Positions 1 to 8,608 of a stretch of 64,000 bases of DNA are shown piece by piece. The notes below the pieces were generated by a model, which was not told where the DNA came from, did not search any database, and saw only the letters and a program-made list of their open reading frames with translations. The position numbers and the translations under genes were made by a program. This DNA is from CAZOKZ01 sp964580585 (GTDB lineage: Bacteria; Sumerlaeota; Sumerlaeia; SLMS01; JAHLLQ01). The stretch is from the NCBI GenBank assembly GCA_964580585.1, contig CAZOKZ010000004.1, positions 57,406 through 121,405 of the forward strand, read 5' to 3'. Every line of letters begins with the position of its first letter. Positions within the stretch are counted from its first letter, which is position 1.

Positions 1-481
1 CGGCCCATGGCCAGCGCGGGATCGGTGTGGCAAAATCCAACCGCGCCGCCAGCCAACTTTCCAGTTCTGCGGGGTCGGAGGAAACCAAGCCGGTTTCTGT
101 CTGGGCCTGAACGATGGAAACGTGATCGTCCAGATAAATAGGAATGACGTCCGGTTTTCGAGCGTTATCCCGTAGCAAGACCGCGAGGATGACCACCATA
201 GTGGCCGCCACGCCGCCCACGGCAACCCACCGTCGTTTGGCTCGATTGAACGAGCGTGTCCGGCAAAGAATCTTGACATCCGCCCGCAAGGCGCTGGGAG
301 CCACAGGTTCGGGCAACGATTTTATTTTCTCGCCCAACGCACGCATTGCCTCCAGACGTTCGCGGCACTGCGGGCACGAGGCCAAGTGCGCCTCGACGTC
401 ACCAGGGCGTTCGGATTCGCCGTCCAGATAGACGGATAATTCTTCGTGGTAAAGATCGCACTCGTTTTCCAAGGGTTTCAT
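1..481 (-). CDS. Anti-sigma factor with zinc-finger (zf-HC2) domain, C-terminus cut by window edge
   Basis: The start codon at 481 overlaps the stop of the sigma-factor gene by the four bases ATGA, so the two are translationally coupled. Translating the reverse strand gives MKPLENECDLYHEELSVYLD at the N-terminus, then a His-x3-Cys-x2-Cys zinc site (AHLASCPQC, about residues 32-40), and one membrane segment (WVAVGGVAATMVVILAVLL, about residues 88-106). About 50 further residues run off the window. This is the standard layout of membrane anti-sigma factors of the zf-HC2 type, which hold their cognate ECF sigma factor inactive at the membrane. The signal sensed cannot be read from the sequence. 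Confidence 0.82.
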   Translation of the reverse strand, partial: MKPLENECDLYHEELSVYLDGESERPGDVEAHLASCPQCRERLEAMRALGEKIKSLPEPVAPSALRADVKILCRTRSFNRAKRRWVAVGGVAATMVVILAVLLRDNARKPDVIPIYLDDHVSIVQAQTETGLVSSDPAELESWLAARLDFATPIPRWPWA

Positions 482-1041
482 GGGCGTACCTCCTTGGCAG
501 GCAGGGTGTCGGTTTTTGTCGCAGCCTGTCGTGGGGATAAACTGGCCGCCAAATGCTCGCGGGCGCGCGCAAGCCGCGAGCGCACGGTTCCGATCGGAAT
601 CCCCAACGCTTCCGCAATATCCCGGTAGGTAAATTCCTCGACTTCTCGCAACCAAAGCACCTCCCGCATTTCTTCGGGCAGCGAATCGAGGGCTTGTTGG
701 ACGTTTTCGCTCAGGGACTCTTTGATCGCCGTCGGAATCCAACGAATGGAACGGTCGGGTACCATCGGTTCGGCGGATTCGTTCCTCAGCTCTTCGATGG
801 AAACGATCCTTGGCGCTTTGCCTTTTGCCCGGCAATGGTCGGTAAACAGGTTTTTTAACGTTCGCAGCAAGTAGGCTTTCGGATTGGGATGCCGGGCTAA
901 TGTTTCAGGATGGCGAATGGCTCGTAGGCAGGTTTCCTGCACCAGGTCTTCGGCTTCTTCGTGCCCATTGCCCAACCGTCGCGCCATTCCCCAAAGGAAA
1001 TCGAGCGAAGACAGGATGATTTGTTCAGCTTGGCGGGGCAT
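478..1041 (-). CDS. ECF-family RNA polymerase sigma factor
   Basis: A sigma-70 family protein of about 187 residues. Region 2 carries the EEAEDLVQETCLRA helix that contacts core polymerase and the -10 element. Region 4 ends with the helix-turn-helix FTYRDIAEALGIPIGTVRSRLARAR that reads the -35 element. There is no region 3, as expected of extracytoplasmic-function sigmas. The frame is open back to 1128, but the terminator of arsS lies at 1082-1108, so the start must be the ATG at 1041 (chosen) or 1077; neither has a clear Shine-Dalgarno. It is followed by its overlapping anti-sigma gene. Its regulon is unknown, and the neighbouring arsenosugar genes are only a possible target. Confidence 0.88.
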   Translation of the reverse strand: MPRQAEQIILSSLDFLWGMARRLGNGHEEAEDLVQETCLRAIRHPETLARHPNPKAYLLRTLKNLFTDHCRAKGKAPRIVSIEELRNESAEPMVPDRSIRWIPTAIKESLSENVQQALDSLPEEMREVLWLREVEEFTYRDIAEALGIPIGTVRSRLARAREHLAASLSPRQAATKTDTLPAKEVRP

Positions 1042-1081
1042 GGTGAATGAGCTATAGTGCCTTTCTTTACCTTTCATAACG

Positions 1082-1108
1082 AAAAATGCCCGGGCTAAGT
1101 TCCCGGGC
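1082..1108 (-). terminator. Rho-independent terminator of arsS
   Basis: On the minus strand a GCCCGGG / CCCGGGC stem with a 7-nt loop is followed by TTTTT. It sits 24 bp past the arsS stop and separates arsS from the sigma-factor gene, which limits how far upstream that gene can start. Confidence 0.75.
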
Positions 1109-1131
1109 AGTAAAAAACACAGCGTCAAAAA

Positions 1132-2139
1132 TTATGTCAGCTTCCCCCTGCACGACGATCCGCAACCGGCAGTACAACCCAGGCAGTGCGTTCCGGTTGC
1201 GATGGATTGTCCCGCGAGTGTGTCGGCGTTTAGATCTCGCACATGGCGTTTCGTACCACCAAGCGCGAGTCCAAGCATCTGGTTGAAATCGCAATCGTAC
1301 AGCCAGCCTTCGTGATCGACCGATAAGGTGCTGCGACACATAACGCGCGGCAACGTGGCAGGATTGAAGTGATCTTCGAGTCGATCGAGGTAGGCGTCCA
1401 ATTCGTCCGCGCGTTTCAGGTCGCTTCGAAACCGCCCGATGGGCATATTGGCAATCGCGATCAGATTGTCGAACACGATGCCGAAGTCTTCCTTCAAGCG
1501 CAGGCGGTAGTCGGCTTCGAGTTTTTCCTGGGGCGGGGGCAAACACGCCCCGATGGGGTTGTAGACGAGATTGAGGCGTTTGGTGGCGTCGGGATTTTGG
1601 CCCTCGTTTGCGCCATGCCCGCGCGCGTTCAACATTCGAAGCCCTGCAATCGAGCGCTCGAACACGCCATTACCACGTTGTTTGTCCACATTACCCGCCG
1701 TGTAGCACGGCAGCGAGGCGATAATATCGACCTCGTGTTCAGCCAGGAAATCCGCTAAATCCTCGTAACCCGGCTCAGTTAATATCGTTAGATTGCATCG
1801 GTCGATCACGCGTTTGCCGCGCCGGTGGGCCTCGCGCGCGAGATACCGAAACACGGGCGCCATTTCCGGTGCGCCGCCCGTGATGTCGAGCGTGTGAATC
1901 GTGGGTGCGGTATCGAGCACCGCAATGCAGGCACTTGCAATTTCGTGCGACATCAGTTCGGTGCGCGTCGGACCGGCGTTCACATGACAATGACGACATG
2001 TTTGGTTGCAAAGTCGCCCGACGTTGGCTTGCAATACTTCGAGTTTACCTCGCACGAGACGTTCGCCTCGTTGGTTGAGTTGGCGTGCGAATCGATTCGT
2101 TTCGCATGAAATATTATTTGAAACCGGTTGAGTAATCAT
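1132..2139 (-). CDS. arsS: Arsenosugar-type radical SAM protein ArsS
   Basis: A 335-residue radical SAM enzyme. The 4Fe-4S cluster motif CNQTCRHC lies at residues 44-51. The C-terminus ends with a Cys-rich CLGCTAGCGSSC segment typical of the ArsS family (formerly 'rSAM/selenodomain', TIGR04167-like). ArsS is known to act on methylated arsenic and SAM to build 5'-deoxyadenosyl-arsenic compounds, the precursors of arsenosugars. The ATG at 2139 is preferred over the one at 2160 because TAGGAATCC lies eight to nine bases upstream. The neighbours (PiT transporter, TVP38 protein, MerA-like flavoprotein, TIGR04283 glycosyltransferase, AhpD-like protein) recur with arsS in other genomes. No arsenite methyltransferase is adjacent. 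Confidence 0.9.
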   Translation of the reverse strand: MITQPVSNNISCETNRFARQLNQRGERLVRGKLEVLQANVGRLCNQTCRHCHVNAGPTRTELMSHEIASACIAVLDTAPTIHTLDITGGAPEMAPVFRYLAREAHRRGKRVIDRCNLTILTEPGYEDLADFLAEHEVDIIASLPCYTAGNVDKQRGNGVFERSIAGLRMLNARGHGANEGQNPDATKRLNLVYNPIGACLPPPQEKLEADYRLRLKEDFGIVFDNLIAIANMPIGRFRSDLKRADELDAYLDRLEDHFNPATLPRVMCRSTLSVDHEGWLYDCDFNQMLGLALGGTKRHVRDLNADTLAGQSIATGTHCLGCTAGCGSSCRGKLT

Positions 2140-2181
2140 GGATGGATTCCTATTAAACAACGATCGGGTGTTAGGAAATTA

Positions 2182-3297
2182 TTAATGATTCAAAATCAGA
2201 TACGCGCCCGCACCAAGCAATGCGGCGATTGGCAGCGTCGCGATCCAAGAGCCGAGAATGCGCAGAATCATGCCGCGTTTGGCACCTTTTGTAACCGCCC
2301 CTAATCCAAATAACGCACCACACGAAACGTGTGTGGTGGACATGGGCAGCGACGCGGCACTGCCAAAAAACACAAGCGATGCGGTGACGAGATTTGCCGT
2401 GAATCCCTGTCCGTCGTTCATCGTCGTGATGCGATTGCTCATCGTTTCAGCTACGCGCCGCGCGCCAAGCGCGCCGCCCGCCAACATTCCGATTCCTGTC
2501 AGCAAAATCACCCACTGAAACGGTAGTGCCGCCGAGGCAAACGCGATGGCGGCAATTTTCGGCGCGTCGTTCAGTCCACGCGCGAATCCCACTGCGCCCG
2601 CCGAACCGAAGTGCAACACATCGAGTACGCGTTGTGCGGAAACGCCAAATACGCGGCCTTCATATTTTTCCGCGCAATCGTTGACCTTGCCGATTTTCAA
2701 CGATGGGTGTGCATCGGAGGTGAAAGCGAGGCTGCCATCGGCGCACACGGCGGTTTCGCTTTCGACGCCTGCACAAGCACACGTCGTTTTTTCGATACCA
2801 AACGTTTTTCGCGCGTACGACAACACGGGATACAACATCCATGTAATGCCAAACGCGGCGAGGGGACTGACAATCAGTGGCAGTAAAAATTTGGGTCCGA
2901 GCACGGCGAACTGAAACGCGTGCGGTGCAGCAACAAGACCAGTGCCCGTCAATGCCCCCAGCAATGCGTGGGTGGTTGAGATCGGCAGACCCAACCGCGA
3001 AGCCAGTAACACTGTCCCGCCCGCCGCGATTCCGACAGAAAGCAAAAACGAACTGGATGCGACAATGTCGTCGGGCACAAGGCCCTTGCCTCCAAATGCT
3101 TTAGCCAGACCAACGCCCAAAACAACGGCGAACAACGCACCCGCCGTTGTCGTGACGTTGGCCCACAGTAGCGCTGTGCGAAACGACGTCGTGCCGCTGC
3201 CATATAGCGTTGCGACGCCTTTGAAATTATCGTTCGCGCCGTTGGCATAGGAAACCAACAATGTTACGGTGAGCAAAAATATCGCGACGGTCATCAT
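2182..3297 (-). CDS. PiT-family inorganic phosphate transporter
   Basis: A 371-residue polytopic membrane protein. The first PiT repeat has the signature GANDNFKGVATLYGSG near residue 20, and the second has GFARGLNDAPKIAA near residue 240. Two homologous membrane halves flank a soluble loop of about 70 residues containing several Cys. PiT proteins are proton- or sodium-coupled low-affinity phosphate symporters and can carry arsenate by mistake. Beside arsS it may supply phosphate or be an entry route for arsenate (inference). The start has AAAGG a few bases upstream; the second Met (3294) is equally possible. Confidence 0.88.
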   Translation of the reverse strand: MMTVAIFLLTVTLLVSYANGANDNFKGVATLYGSGTTSFRTALLWANVTTTAGALFAVVLGVGLAKAFGGKGLVPDDIVASSSFLLSVGIAAGGTVLLASRLGLPISTTHALLGALTGTGLVAAPHAFQFAVLGPKFLLPLIVSPLAAFGITWMLYPVLSYARKTFGIEKTTCACAGVESETAVCADGSLAFTSDAHPSLKIGKVNDCAEKYEGRVFGVSAQRVLDVLHFGSAGAVGFARGLNDAPKIAAIAFASAALPFQWVILLTGIGMLAGGALGARRVAETMSNRITTMNDGQGFTANLVTASLVFFGSAASLPMSTTHVSCGALFGLGAVTKGAKRGMILRILGSWIATLPIAALLGAGAYLILNH

Positions 3298-3422
3298 AAA
3301 CCTTTCGATACATGAAAAGAGGAATGCGGCGGATGCCGCGTGTGTTGAATTTGATCGGTTGGTAATTGAAAAGATGTGAAGGATTTACTTGGTGGAAAAA
3401 ACACGACGTATTGTGTTTGGGC

Positions 3423-4151
3423 TTACATTTCTGCTGCCATCTTACCTTCCGTCGCTTCGCGTAGAGCTTTACGCGCGACGCGGGTGATGACGACGGTGAC
3501 GGCAATGGTCGCCACAAGGCCGATAAGTTTTATCGCCAGTCCCCAACCGCCATTCGAATCCGCACTGGCTCCCGCTAAGTCGCCCGCTGCGGTTCCCAGA
3601 TAGACGTAAAGCAGTGTCCCCGGCATCATGCCAAGCCACGATGCCAGCACGTAACGTCCGAACGAAACGCTGGTCAGGCCATAAGCGTAATTGAGCAGAT
3701 TGAACGGAAACACGGGGCTAAGGCGCGTCAGGAAAACAATCTTGAAGCCTTCGCGACCGACGGCACGATCAATGGCGGCAAAGCGTTCGTTGCCAGCGAC
3801 TTTTTTGGTAACCGTATCGCGCGCCACGAAACGTCCGACTAAGAACGACGCGGCAGCGCCAAGGGTACTTCCGACAGAAACCGCAACGAACCCACCTGCC
3901 AATCCGAAAACGGCGCCTGCGCCGAGCGTCAAAATCGAACCAGGCAAAAAAAACACGGTCGCGGCAATATAGGCGACGACAAATAACGCGTATCCGACTG
4001 GTCCCAGGTCGCGAATCGCGTCGAGAAACGATTTCAGGTATTCGCCGACGGGAAACACACGGCTGGCAACGAGTAGCACAACGACGACCAGCGCCGCGAC
4101 GATGAGTTTTCCTTTCCCAGAGGAGGATTTTGTAGACGGTGAATCAGACAT
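3423..4151 (-). CDS. TVP38/TMEM64 (SNARE-associated/DedA-like) membrane protein
   Basis: A 242-residue protein with a hydrophilic N-terminal tail and about six membrane segments. It has the family core (FLPGSILTLGAGAVFGLAGGF, and FPFNLLNYAYGLTSV with an R-L-SPVFPFN element). The family is related to DedA flippases; members near mercuric-reductase-like genes are common in arsenosugar and metal loci, but the substrate is not established. The start codon sits inside the end of the flavoprotein gene (8-bp overlap, ATGTCTGA) with GAGGGAG upstream, so the two are co-translated. Confidence 0.85.
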   Translation of the reverse strand: MSDSPSTKSSSGKGKLIVAALVVVVLLVASRVFPVGEYLKSFLDAIRDLGPVGYALFVVAYIAATVFFLPGSILTLGAGAVFGLAGGFVAVSVGSTLGAAASFLVGRFVARDTVTKKVAGNERFAAIDRAVGREGFKIVFLTRLSPVFPFNLLNYAYGLTSVSFGRYVLASWLGMMPGTLLYVYLGTAAGDLAGASADSNGGWGLAIKLIGLVATIAVTVVITRVARKALREATEGKMAAEM

Positions 4152-5631
4152 GGGAAGCTCCCTCGCCTGGATTCAACCGACCCGCAAATCCAAACAATCG
4201 CCCAAGCCACAACCGCGTTTTGGGCTGGAACAGTTTCTCGCCCAGCATCGACGATACGGCGCGTTTGTTCGCTTCGGCAAGCGTTGGATACGCATGTACC
4301 ACACTTGAAATTTTCGTGGCTTTCACGCCGTTTTGCATGAGCGCAACGTATTCGGGGATCAGTTCGCCCGCGTGGGGTCCGACAATTTGCGCCCCCAAAA
4401 TGCGCCCACCTCGCAGACCAGACAACCGCGATGGCTCGACGAGCACTTTGATGCGGCCTTCTGTTTCGCCTTCGGCACGTGCGCGATCGTTATCGGCGAA
4501 CTCGGTCGTGGCAAGTTCATACGCCATGCCACGTTTTTTTGCTTCGGTCTCGTTCAGGCCAACGCTCGCCAGTTCCGGGTCCGTGTATGTCACCCAAGGA
4601 AACGCATCGAACGATGTCTTCGCGGGTAAATGAAAGATCGCATTGCGGATGAACGTGCCCGCTTGAAGCGACGCCGAATGCGTGAACATCAACCCGCCGG
4701 TTATATCGCCCACGGCGTAAATATGCGGCACGTTCGTGCGCTGCGACGCGTTCACTTTGATACCGCGTTTGTCATAAACAACGCCTGCGTTTTCCAGCTT
4801 CAGTCGGTCGACGTTCGGCGCGCGCCCCGCCGCAACAAGAAGTTCGTCGGCAAGCACGGTGCGCTCGACTCCGTCCCTTTCGACAACGATGCGTTTGTTA
4901 TCGTCGACGGTTTTTTCCACGCGCACCACTTTGCTCGAAGTCAAAAAATTGACTCCGTCCCTCTCCATCGATTTGCGCACCACGGCGGTCATGTCGGGGT
5001 CGTCTTTCGCCATGATTTCGGGGAAGAATTCAATCACTGTCACTTCGCACCCCAGTTGCCGATGCGCCCAGGCCATCTCGATCCCGATAGGTCCGCCACC
5101 GATAATTGCCAAATGGCGCGGCAGTTGCGGCAGGTTGAAAATCTGCTCGTTGGTGACAAAGCCCGCTTCGGCCAGTCCTGGAATCGGCGGAATGGCGGCG
5201 CGGGAGCCAGTCGCGACGAGAATCAGTTTTGCCGTCACCTTCCGGCTCCCCGCCATAAGAGTGTGTGGATCGACAAACTCAGCGTATTCTTCGATAACAT
5301 CCATGCCCATGCGTTGAAACCACGGCGCGTCCTCATGTTCGCGGATGCCGTCCTGCACGGCGCGTACACGAGCTTTGACGGCTTCATAATCAACAGCGAT
5401 ATCGCCAACTTTCACCCCAAATCGTTCGGCCCGGCGCGCGTTGCGAATCGCGCGCGCTGCCTGGAGCAACGCCTTGCTCGGCACGCAACCATGGTTCAGA
5501 CAATCGCCGCCAATCGCGCCGCCGTTAATGAGAGCGGTGGAAAGGCCAAGCTTGGTTGCGCCTACTGCGGCGACCAGCCCACCAGACCCTGCTCCGATAA
5601 CCGCCAAATCGTATTCGTATTTAGGTGACAT
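4144..5631 (-). CDS. FAD-dependent pyridine nucleotide-disulfide oxidoreductase (MerA/Lpd-like)
   Basis: A 495-residue flavoprotein. The N-terminal FAD-binding GAGSGG is followed by the redox-active pair in GGDCLNHGCVPSKALL (about residues 41-56). There is an NAD(P)H-binding IGGGPIGIE near residue 180, a second FAD motif YAVGDITGG near residue 310, and a C-terminal dimerisation domain with HAYPTLAE. It lacks the N-terminal MerA metal-binding domain and the C-terminal Cys-Cys pair of true mercuric reductases, so Hg(II) reduction is not supported. Members of this subgroup sit beside TVP38 and arsS genes. The ATG at 5631 is chosen for its GAGGAAA ribosome site; frame upstream is open to 5712. 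Confidence 0.87.
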   Translation of the reverse strand: MSPKYEYDLAVIGAGSGGLVAAVGATKLGLSTALINGGAIGGDCLNHGCVPSKALLQAARAIRNARRAERFGVKVGDIAVDYEAVKARVRAVQDGIREHEDAPWFQRMGMDVIEEYAEFVDPHTLMAGSRKVTAKLILVATGSRAAIPPIPGLAEAGFVTNEQIFNLPQLPRHLAIIGGGPIGIEMAWAHRQLGCEVTVIEFFPEIMAKDDPDMTAVVRKSMERDGVNFLTSSKVVRVEKTVDDNKRIVVERDGVERTVLADELLVAAGRAPNVDRLKLENAGVVYDKRGIKVNASQRTNVPHIYAVGDITGGLMFTHSASLQAGTFIRNAIFHLPAKTSFDAFPWVTYTDPELASVGLNETEAKKRGMAYELATTEFADNDRARAEGETEGRIKVLVEPSRLSGLRGGRILGAQIVGPHAGELIPEYVALMQNGVKATKISSVVHAYPTLAEANKRAVSSMLGEKLFQPKTRLWLGRLFGFAGRLNPGEGASHV

Positions 5632-5665
5632 TTTTCTAATTTCCTCGGTTAAGATGACATTGCAC

Positions 5666-5683
5666 CGACGCCTGTACGCGTCG
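5666..5683. promoter_or_regulatory. Inverted repeat, candidate operator between divergent genes
   Basis: CGACGC and GCGTCG arms are separated by six bases (CTGTAC). The site lies in the 124-bp divergent promoter region between the flavoprotein and the Crp/Fnr regulator. It does not match the Crp or Fnr consensus closely. A binding role is inference. Confidence 0.3.
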
Positions 5684-5755
5684 TTATCTGAAATTGACCT
5701 TACACAAGCCATTGCAGCTTTGATGTGAAGAATTTACCAGAAAACGAGGGATGCT

Positions 5756-6460
5756 ATGACAACCCAGCCGCCAAATACAAAGCTCTGGCACATAAAGAAC
5801 TGTCCTCTGTTTTCCGCTCTTTCTCCCGACGAGATGCACGCCATCGAAGCAGCCGCGCAAATGAACGAGTACCCGAAAAACAAACTGGTCCCCCCGCCGC
5901 CCGAAGGCGAGCCGTCGCTGTTCGTTGTGAAAAAAGGCCACGTGCAACTTACCTACGTGGACGACAGCGGCAATGAAGCGGTCGTGATGATGCTTGGTCC
6001 TGGCGATATGTTTGGAAGCTTGGACGACGAAGGAGGCGGATTCGGCGAGTATTGCCGCACCGTCAGCGACGCGTGTTTATGCCGCATCAGCCGTCCGAAG
6101 TTCGAGCACATGTTGCAAAAATATCCGAACCTCGCGTTTCGCCTGACAAAATTTTCCCTGCTTCGTATCAACCGGCTCCAGGTGCGCGTCGCCGAAATGA
6201 TGATGCGCCAAGCGGACGCGCGACTGGCGCTAACGCTGCTCGATCTCGACCAACAAGTGGGTCGCACCGAAGCCGACGGACGGCGCAAGCTTGGGCTTGG
6301 GCTGACTCATTCGGACTTGGCCAAACTGATCGGTTCGTCGCGCGAAATGGTCACCATGTTGTTTCGCAAATTTCGCGCGGCAAAACTTGTCGAAACCGAA
6401 AAAGGGTGGATTTACCTTCTCGATGTAGACGGGTTGAAGCAAATGGCTTCACGTTCGTAA
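5756..6460 (+). CDS. Crp/Fnr-family transcriptional regulator
   Basis: A 234-residue regulator. Residues about 15-130 form a cyclic-nucleotide-type beta-roll (MMLGPGDMFGSL), and a C-terminal winged helix-turn-helix has LTHSDLAKLIGSSREMVTMLFRKF (about residues 178-202). It starts at ATGACAACC with GAGGGATG upstream. A Fnr-like Cys cluster is not visible: only a few scattered Cys occur (C16, C99, C107), so it may sense a small ligand or redox state. It is transcribed divergently from the flavoprotein-TVP38-PiT-arsS row, which makes it a natural candidate for its control. Confidence 0.88.
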   Translation: MTTQPPNTKLWHIKNCPLFSALSPDEMHAIEAAAQMNEYPKNKLVPPPPEGEPSLFVVKKGHVQLTYVDDSGNEAVVMMLGPGDMFGSLDDEGGGFGEYCRTVSDACLCRISRPKFEHMLQKYPNLAFRLTKFSLLRINRLQVRVAEMMMRQADARLALTLLDLDQQVGRTEADGRRKLGLGLTHSDLAKLIGSSREMVTMLFRKFRAAKLVETEKGWIYLLDVDGLKQMASRS

Positions 6461-6470
6461 GAGGAAAGTT

Positions 6471-6553
6471 TTTACCGCAGAAATCGCGGAATACACGCAG
6501 ATGCTCACATTCTGTACCCTTGCGGCTTTGCGCCATGGCGTCCTTGCGTTAAT
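6471..6553. repeat. Degenerate intergenic repeat ('CGCAGA / TTGCGTTAA' type)
   Basis: The gap between the regulator and the glycosyltransferase holds ACCGCAGAAATCGCGGA followed by TTGCGGCTTTGCGCCATGG and CCTTGCGTTAAT. Short CGCAG and TTGCG words alternate in opposite sense. Similar degenerate sequences are widely seen between genes in environmental genomes. No coding signal is present. Confidence 0.4.
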
Positions 6554-6656
6554 ATATTTCGATCTGCCGGTGCGAACTTAAGGTAAATCTTTCACAACGT
6601 TCGCCACCGTCCGCCCGTAACATCGCGTCAAGTTTCCACCATTGGATTTTCGCGCC

Positions 6657-7304
6657 ATGAAAGTTTCCCTCATCATTCCGACATTGAACGAAGCGGCGGT
6701 CTTGCACGAGACCCTGGTCGTTGCGTGGGCGCAAGGGGCGGACGAAATCGTCGTCACCGACGGTGGAAGCTCGGACAATACACGCGCCATCGCGGAAACT
6801 CATCGAGCTGCGTTTGTTCAAATTCCGCCCGCTCAACGCGCGCGCCAGATGAATACAGGCGCCCGGATGGCTACCGGCGAAGTGCTCGTGTTTTTGCACG
6901 CCGACACGGTGTTGTTATCCGGCTCGATTGACGCATTGCGAGCGGCATTACGAGACCAAAGTGTTGTTGGCGGCGGGTTTGAACGACGGTACTGCTCGTC
7001 GTCGCGATTATTGGCAGCAACCTCGGCGCTCGGAAACCTGCGCGCCCGACGACTCGGGTGGTTTTTTGGCGATCAAGCCATCTTTGTACGGCGCCGCGTG
7101 TTCAACGACCTTGGGGGCTTTCCCGAAGAACCCCTGTTCGAAGACCTCGACTTCACCCGACGCCTGCGTCGCTGCGGGCAAACCCGGTTGATTGCACCCG
7201 GTGTCGAAACCTCCGCCCGGCGATTCGAGCGCGGCGCCGCAAGCCGCGTATTCAAAGACTTCCTCCTGACGGTGCATCATGTTTGCGTGGACTCTGCGCC
7301 CTGA
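6657..7304 (+). CDS. TIGR04283-type family 2 glycosyltransferase (arsenosugar-cluster type)
   Basis: A 215-residue GT-A glycosyltransferase. It has the N-terminal SLIIPTLNEA, a DGGSSDNT nucleotide-sugar motif near residue 38, an FLHADT motif (DxD-like, near residue 82), GDQAIFVRR near residue 138, and FEDLDFTRRLRR. It matches the 'rSAM/selenodomain-associated transferase 2' group that neighbours arsS genes and is proposed to add the sugar-derived part of arsenosugars or related metabolites. The protein ends at TSARRFERG plus about 20 residues, slightly shorter than usual. The stop is two bases before the next start (TGAAATG), so the two genes are coupled. Confidence 0.83.
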   Translation: MKVSLIIPTLNEAAVLHETLVVAWAQGADEIVVTDGGSSDNTRAIAETHRAAFVQIPPAQRARQMNTGARMATGEVLVFLHADTVLLSGSIDALRAALRDQSVVGGGFERRYCSSSRLLAATSALGNLRARRLGWFFGDQAIFVRRRVFNDLGGFPEEPLFEDLDFTRRLRRCGQTRLIAPGVETSARRFERGAASRVFKDFLLTVHHVCVDSAP

Positions 7305-7305
7305 A

Positions 7306-7896
7306 ATGGGCTGTATCGATAACCGAACGACCACTGACTCGCCGGGCGAAACACGCCCGGCGCCGTGGATCGAAGTCATTACTCCCGAGCGCGCCACGGG
7401 CAAGCTCGCCGACGTGTATCGTGAAATGCAAAACCCTGGCGGCAGCGTTGCGAACATCCAAGCCATCCACAGTTTGTTCCCCGAAGCCCTCGACGCGCAG
7501 ATGCAACTCGCGCACGCCTTGTTCGACGGATGCCGAGAATTAACGCGTACGAACATCGAACTGATCGCCACCGTCATTTCGATGGAAAACTGCTGCGATT
7601 ATTGCGCCCATCATCACCGCTCAGCGTATAATGACCACTTGAAACGTGAAGGCAAACCTGTGCCCGAGGACCTCGACCACGTCGAATGGAATCTCGACAC
7701 GCGGCAAATGGCGATGTTGCATTTGGCAACCAAACTGGCACATACGCCGCACGCCATCAGCGAAGACGACATCGAACAAACCAAGGTTCAAGGCTTTACT
7801 GACCGCGCCATTTTAGAGATCGTTCTCCTCGCCGCGCACGTTTGCGCCATCAACCGCATCGCGCTTGGACTCGGCGTTGCGATGGAAGGGAAATAG
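7306..7896 (+). CDS. AhpD-like / carboxymuconolactone decarboxylase family peroxidase-related protein
   Basis: A 196-residue helical protein with the AhpD-type active-site motif CDYCAHHH near residue 95, containing the CxxC-x3-His arrangement of alkylhydroperoxidase-like proteins. These use the Cys pair for thiol peroxidase or disulfide chemistry. Peroxidase-like proteins of this fold recur in arsS neighbourhoods, and the gene directly follows the TIGR04283 glycosyltransferase, supporting a shared pathway. The ATG at 7306 is chosen because it follows the upstream stop; an in-frame ATG at 7279 inside the glycosyltransferase is possible. Its physiological substrate is unknown. Confidence 0.8.
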   Translation: MGCIDNRTTTDSPGETRPAPWIEVITPERATGKLADVYREMQNPGGSVANIQAIHSLFPEALDAQMQLAHALFDGCRELTRTNIELIATVISMENCCDYCAHHHRSAYNDHLKREGKPVPEDLDHVEWNLDTRQMAMLHLATKLAHTPHAISEDDIEQTKVQGFTDRAILEIVLLAAHVCAINRIALGLGVAMEGK

Positions 7897-7905
7897 CGTG
7901 TTTGC

Positions 7906-8601
7906 TCATTCCTCGGTTTTCAACCGATAGCCGACCCAGGGTTCGGTGACGAGGTAGCGGGGGCGGGCGGGTTCGGTTTCGAGTTTGCGCCGCAGTTGGT
8001 GCATGTACACGCGGACGTGATGTACCTGGCCGGGTTTGACACTGCCCCATACTTCGGTCATGAGTTGGTTTTGCGTGACGACTTTACCCGCGTGGCGAGC
8101 GAGGACGGCGAGGCATTTGAACTCGTTCGGTGTGAGGCGGATTTCCTGGCCGTCGAGCGTGACGCGGCGCGTTTCGAGGTCGATGGTCAGGCTGCCGATT
8201 TCGACGCGGGGTGCGGGCGCGTCATCGGGCCGGGCGGCGTGCCGCAGGGCCACGCGGATGCGCGCGGATAGTTCGCCGACGCCGAAAGGTTTCGTCAGGT
8301 AGTCGTCGGCGCCCGCGTCAAGGCCGTCGATTTTGTCGCGTTCTTTGCCGCGCGCCGACAGGATGACGATGGGGACGGAGGTGAACGCGCGCAGGCGGCG
8401 CAGCACGTCGAGCCCGTCCATGTCGGGCAGTCCAAGATCGAGCAGAATGAGTTCCGGGGCGCCGGTGGCGGCGAGGGCGAGCCCTTCCGCGCCGGTTGTC
8501 GCTTCGTCCAGATGGTACTGTTGCGCTTCCAGGCTGGCGCGCAGGAACCGGCGGATCGGGGCTTCGTCTTCGATGACGAGCAGGCGGATGATTGCGGTCA
8601 T
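7906..8601 (-). CDS. kdpE: Response regulator KdpE
   Basis: A 231-residue OmpR/PhoB-type regulator. The receiver domain has phospho-acceptor Asp55 in LLDLGLPDMDG, acidic E11/D12 and the TKPF lysine near residue 104. The C-terminal winged helix contains LTPNEFKCLAVLARHAGK and ends with VTEPWVGYRL, the typical KdpE tail. It is the last gene of the potassium locus and the partner of KdpD, activating kdpFABC at low K+ or osmotic stress. The ATG at 8601 is chosen from the alignable start (MTAIIRLLVIEDE) with AGGAG upstream; frame is open further. Unusually, it is separated from kdpD by 150 bp of inverted repeats. Confidence 0.93.
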   Translation of the reverse strand: MTAIIRLLVIEDEAPIRRFLRASLEAQQYHLDEATTGAEGLALAATGAPELILLDLGLPDMDGLDVLRRLRAFTSVPIVILSARGKERDKIDGLDAGADDYLTKPFGVGELSARIRVALRHAARPDDAPAPRVEIGSLTIDLETRRVTLDGQEIRLTPNEFKCLAVLARHAGKVVTQNQLMTEVWGSVKPGQVHHVRVYMHQLRRKLETEPARPRYLVTEPWVGYRLKTEE

Positions 8602-8608
8602 TCCTTCA

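Noticed and set aside
4630..5628. A 332-codon open frame antisense to the flavoprotein
   Set aside because: Its product is rich in His/Arg/Asn without any domain pattern, and the minus-strand gene has clear motifs and a ribosome site. It is a codon-bias shadow.
4144..5631. True mercuric reductase MerA
   Set aside because: The N-terminal metal-binding domain and the C-terminal Cys-Cys are absent, and no mer regulator or transporter is nearby.
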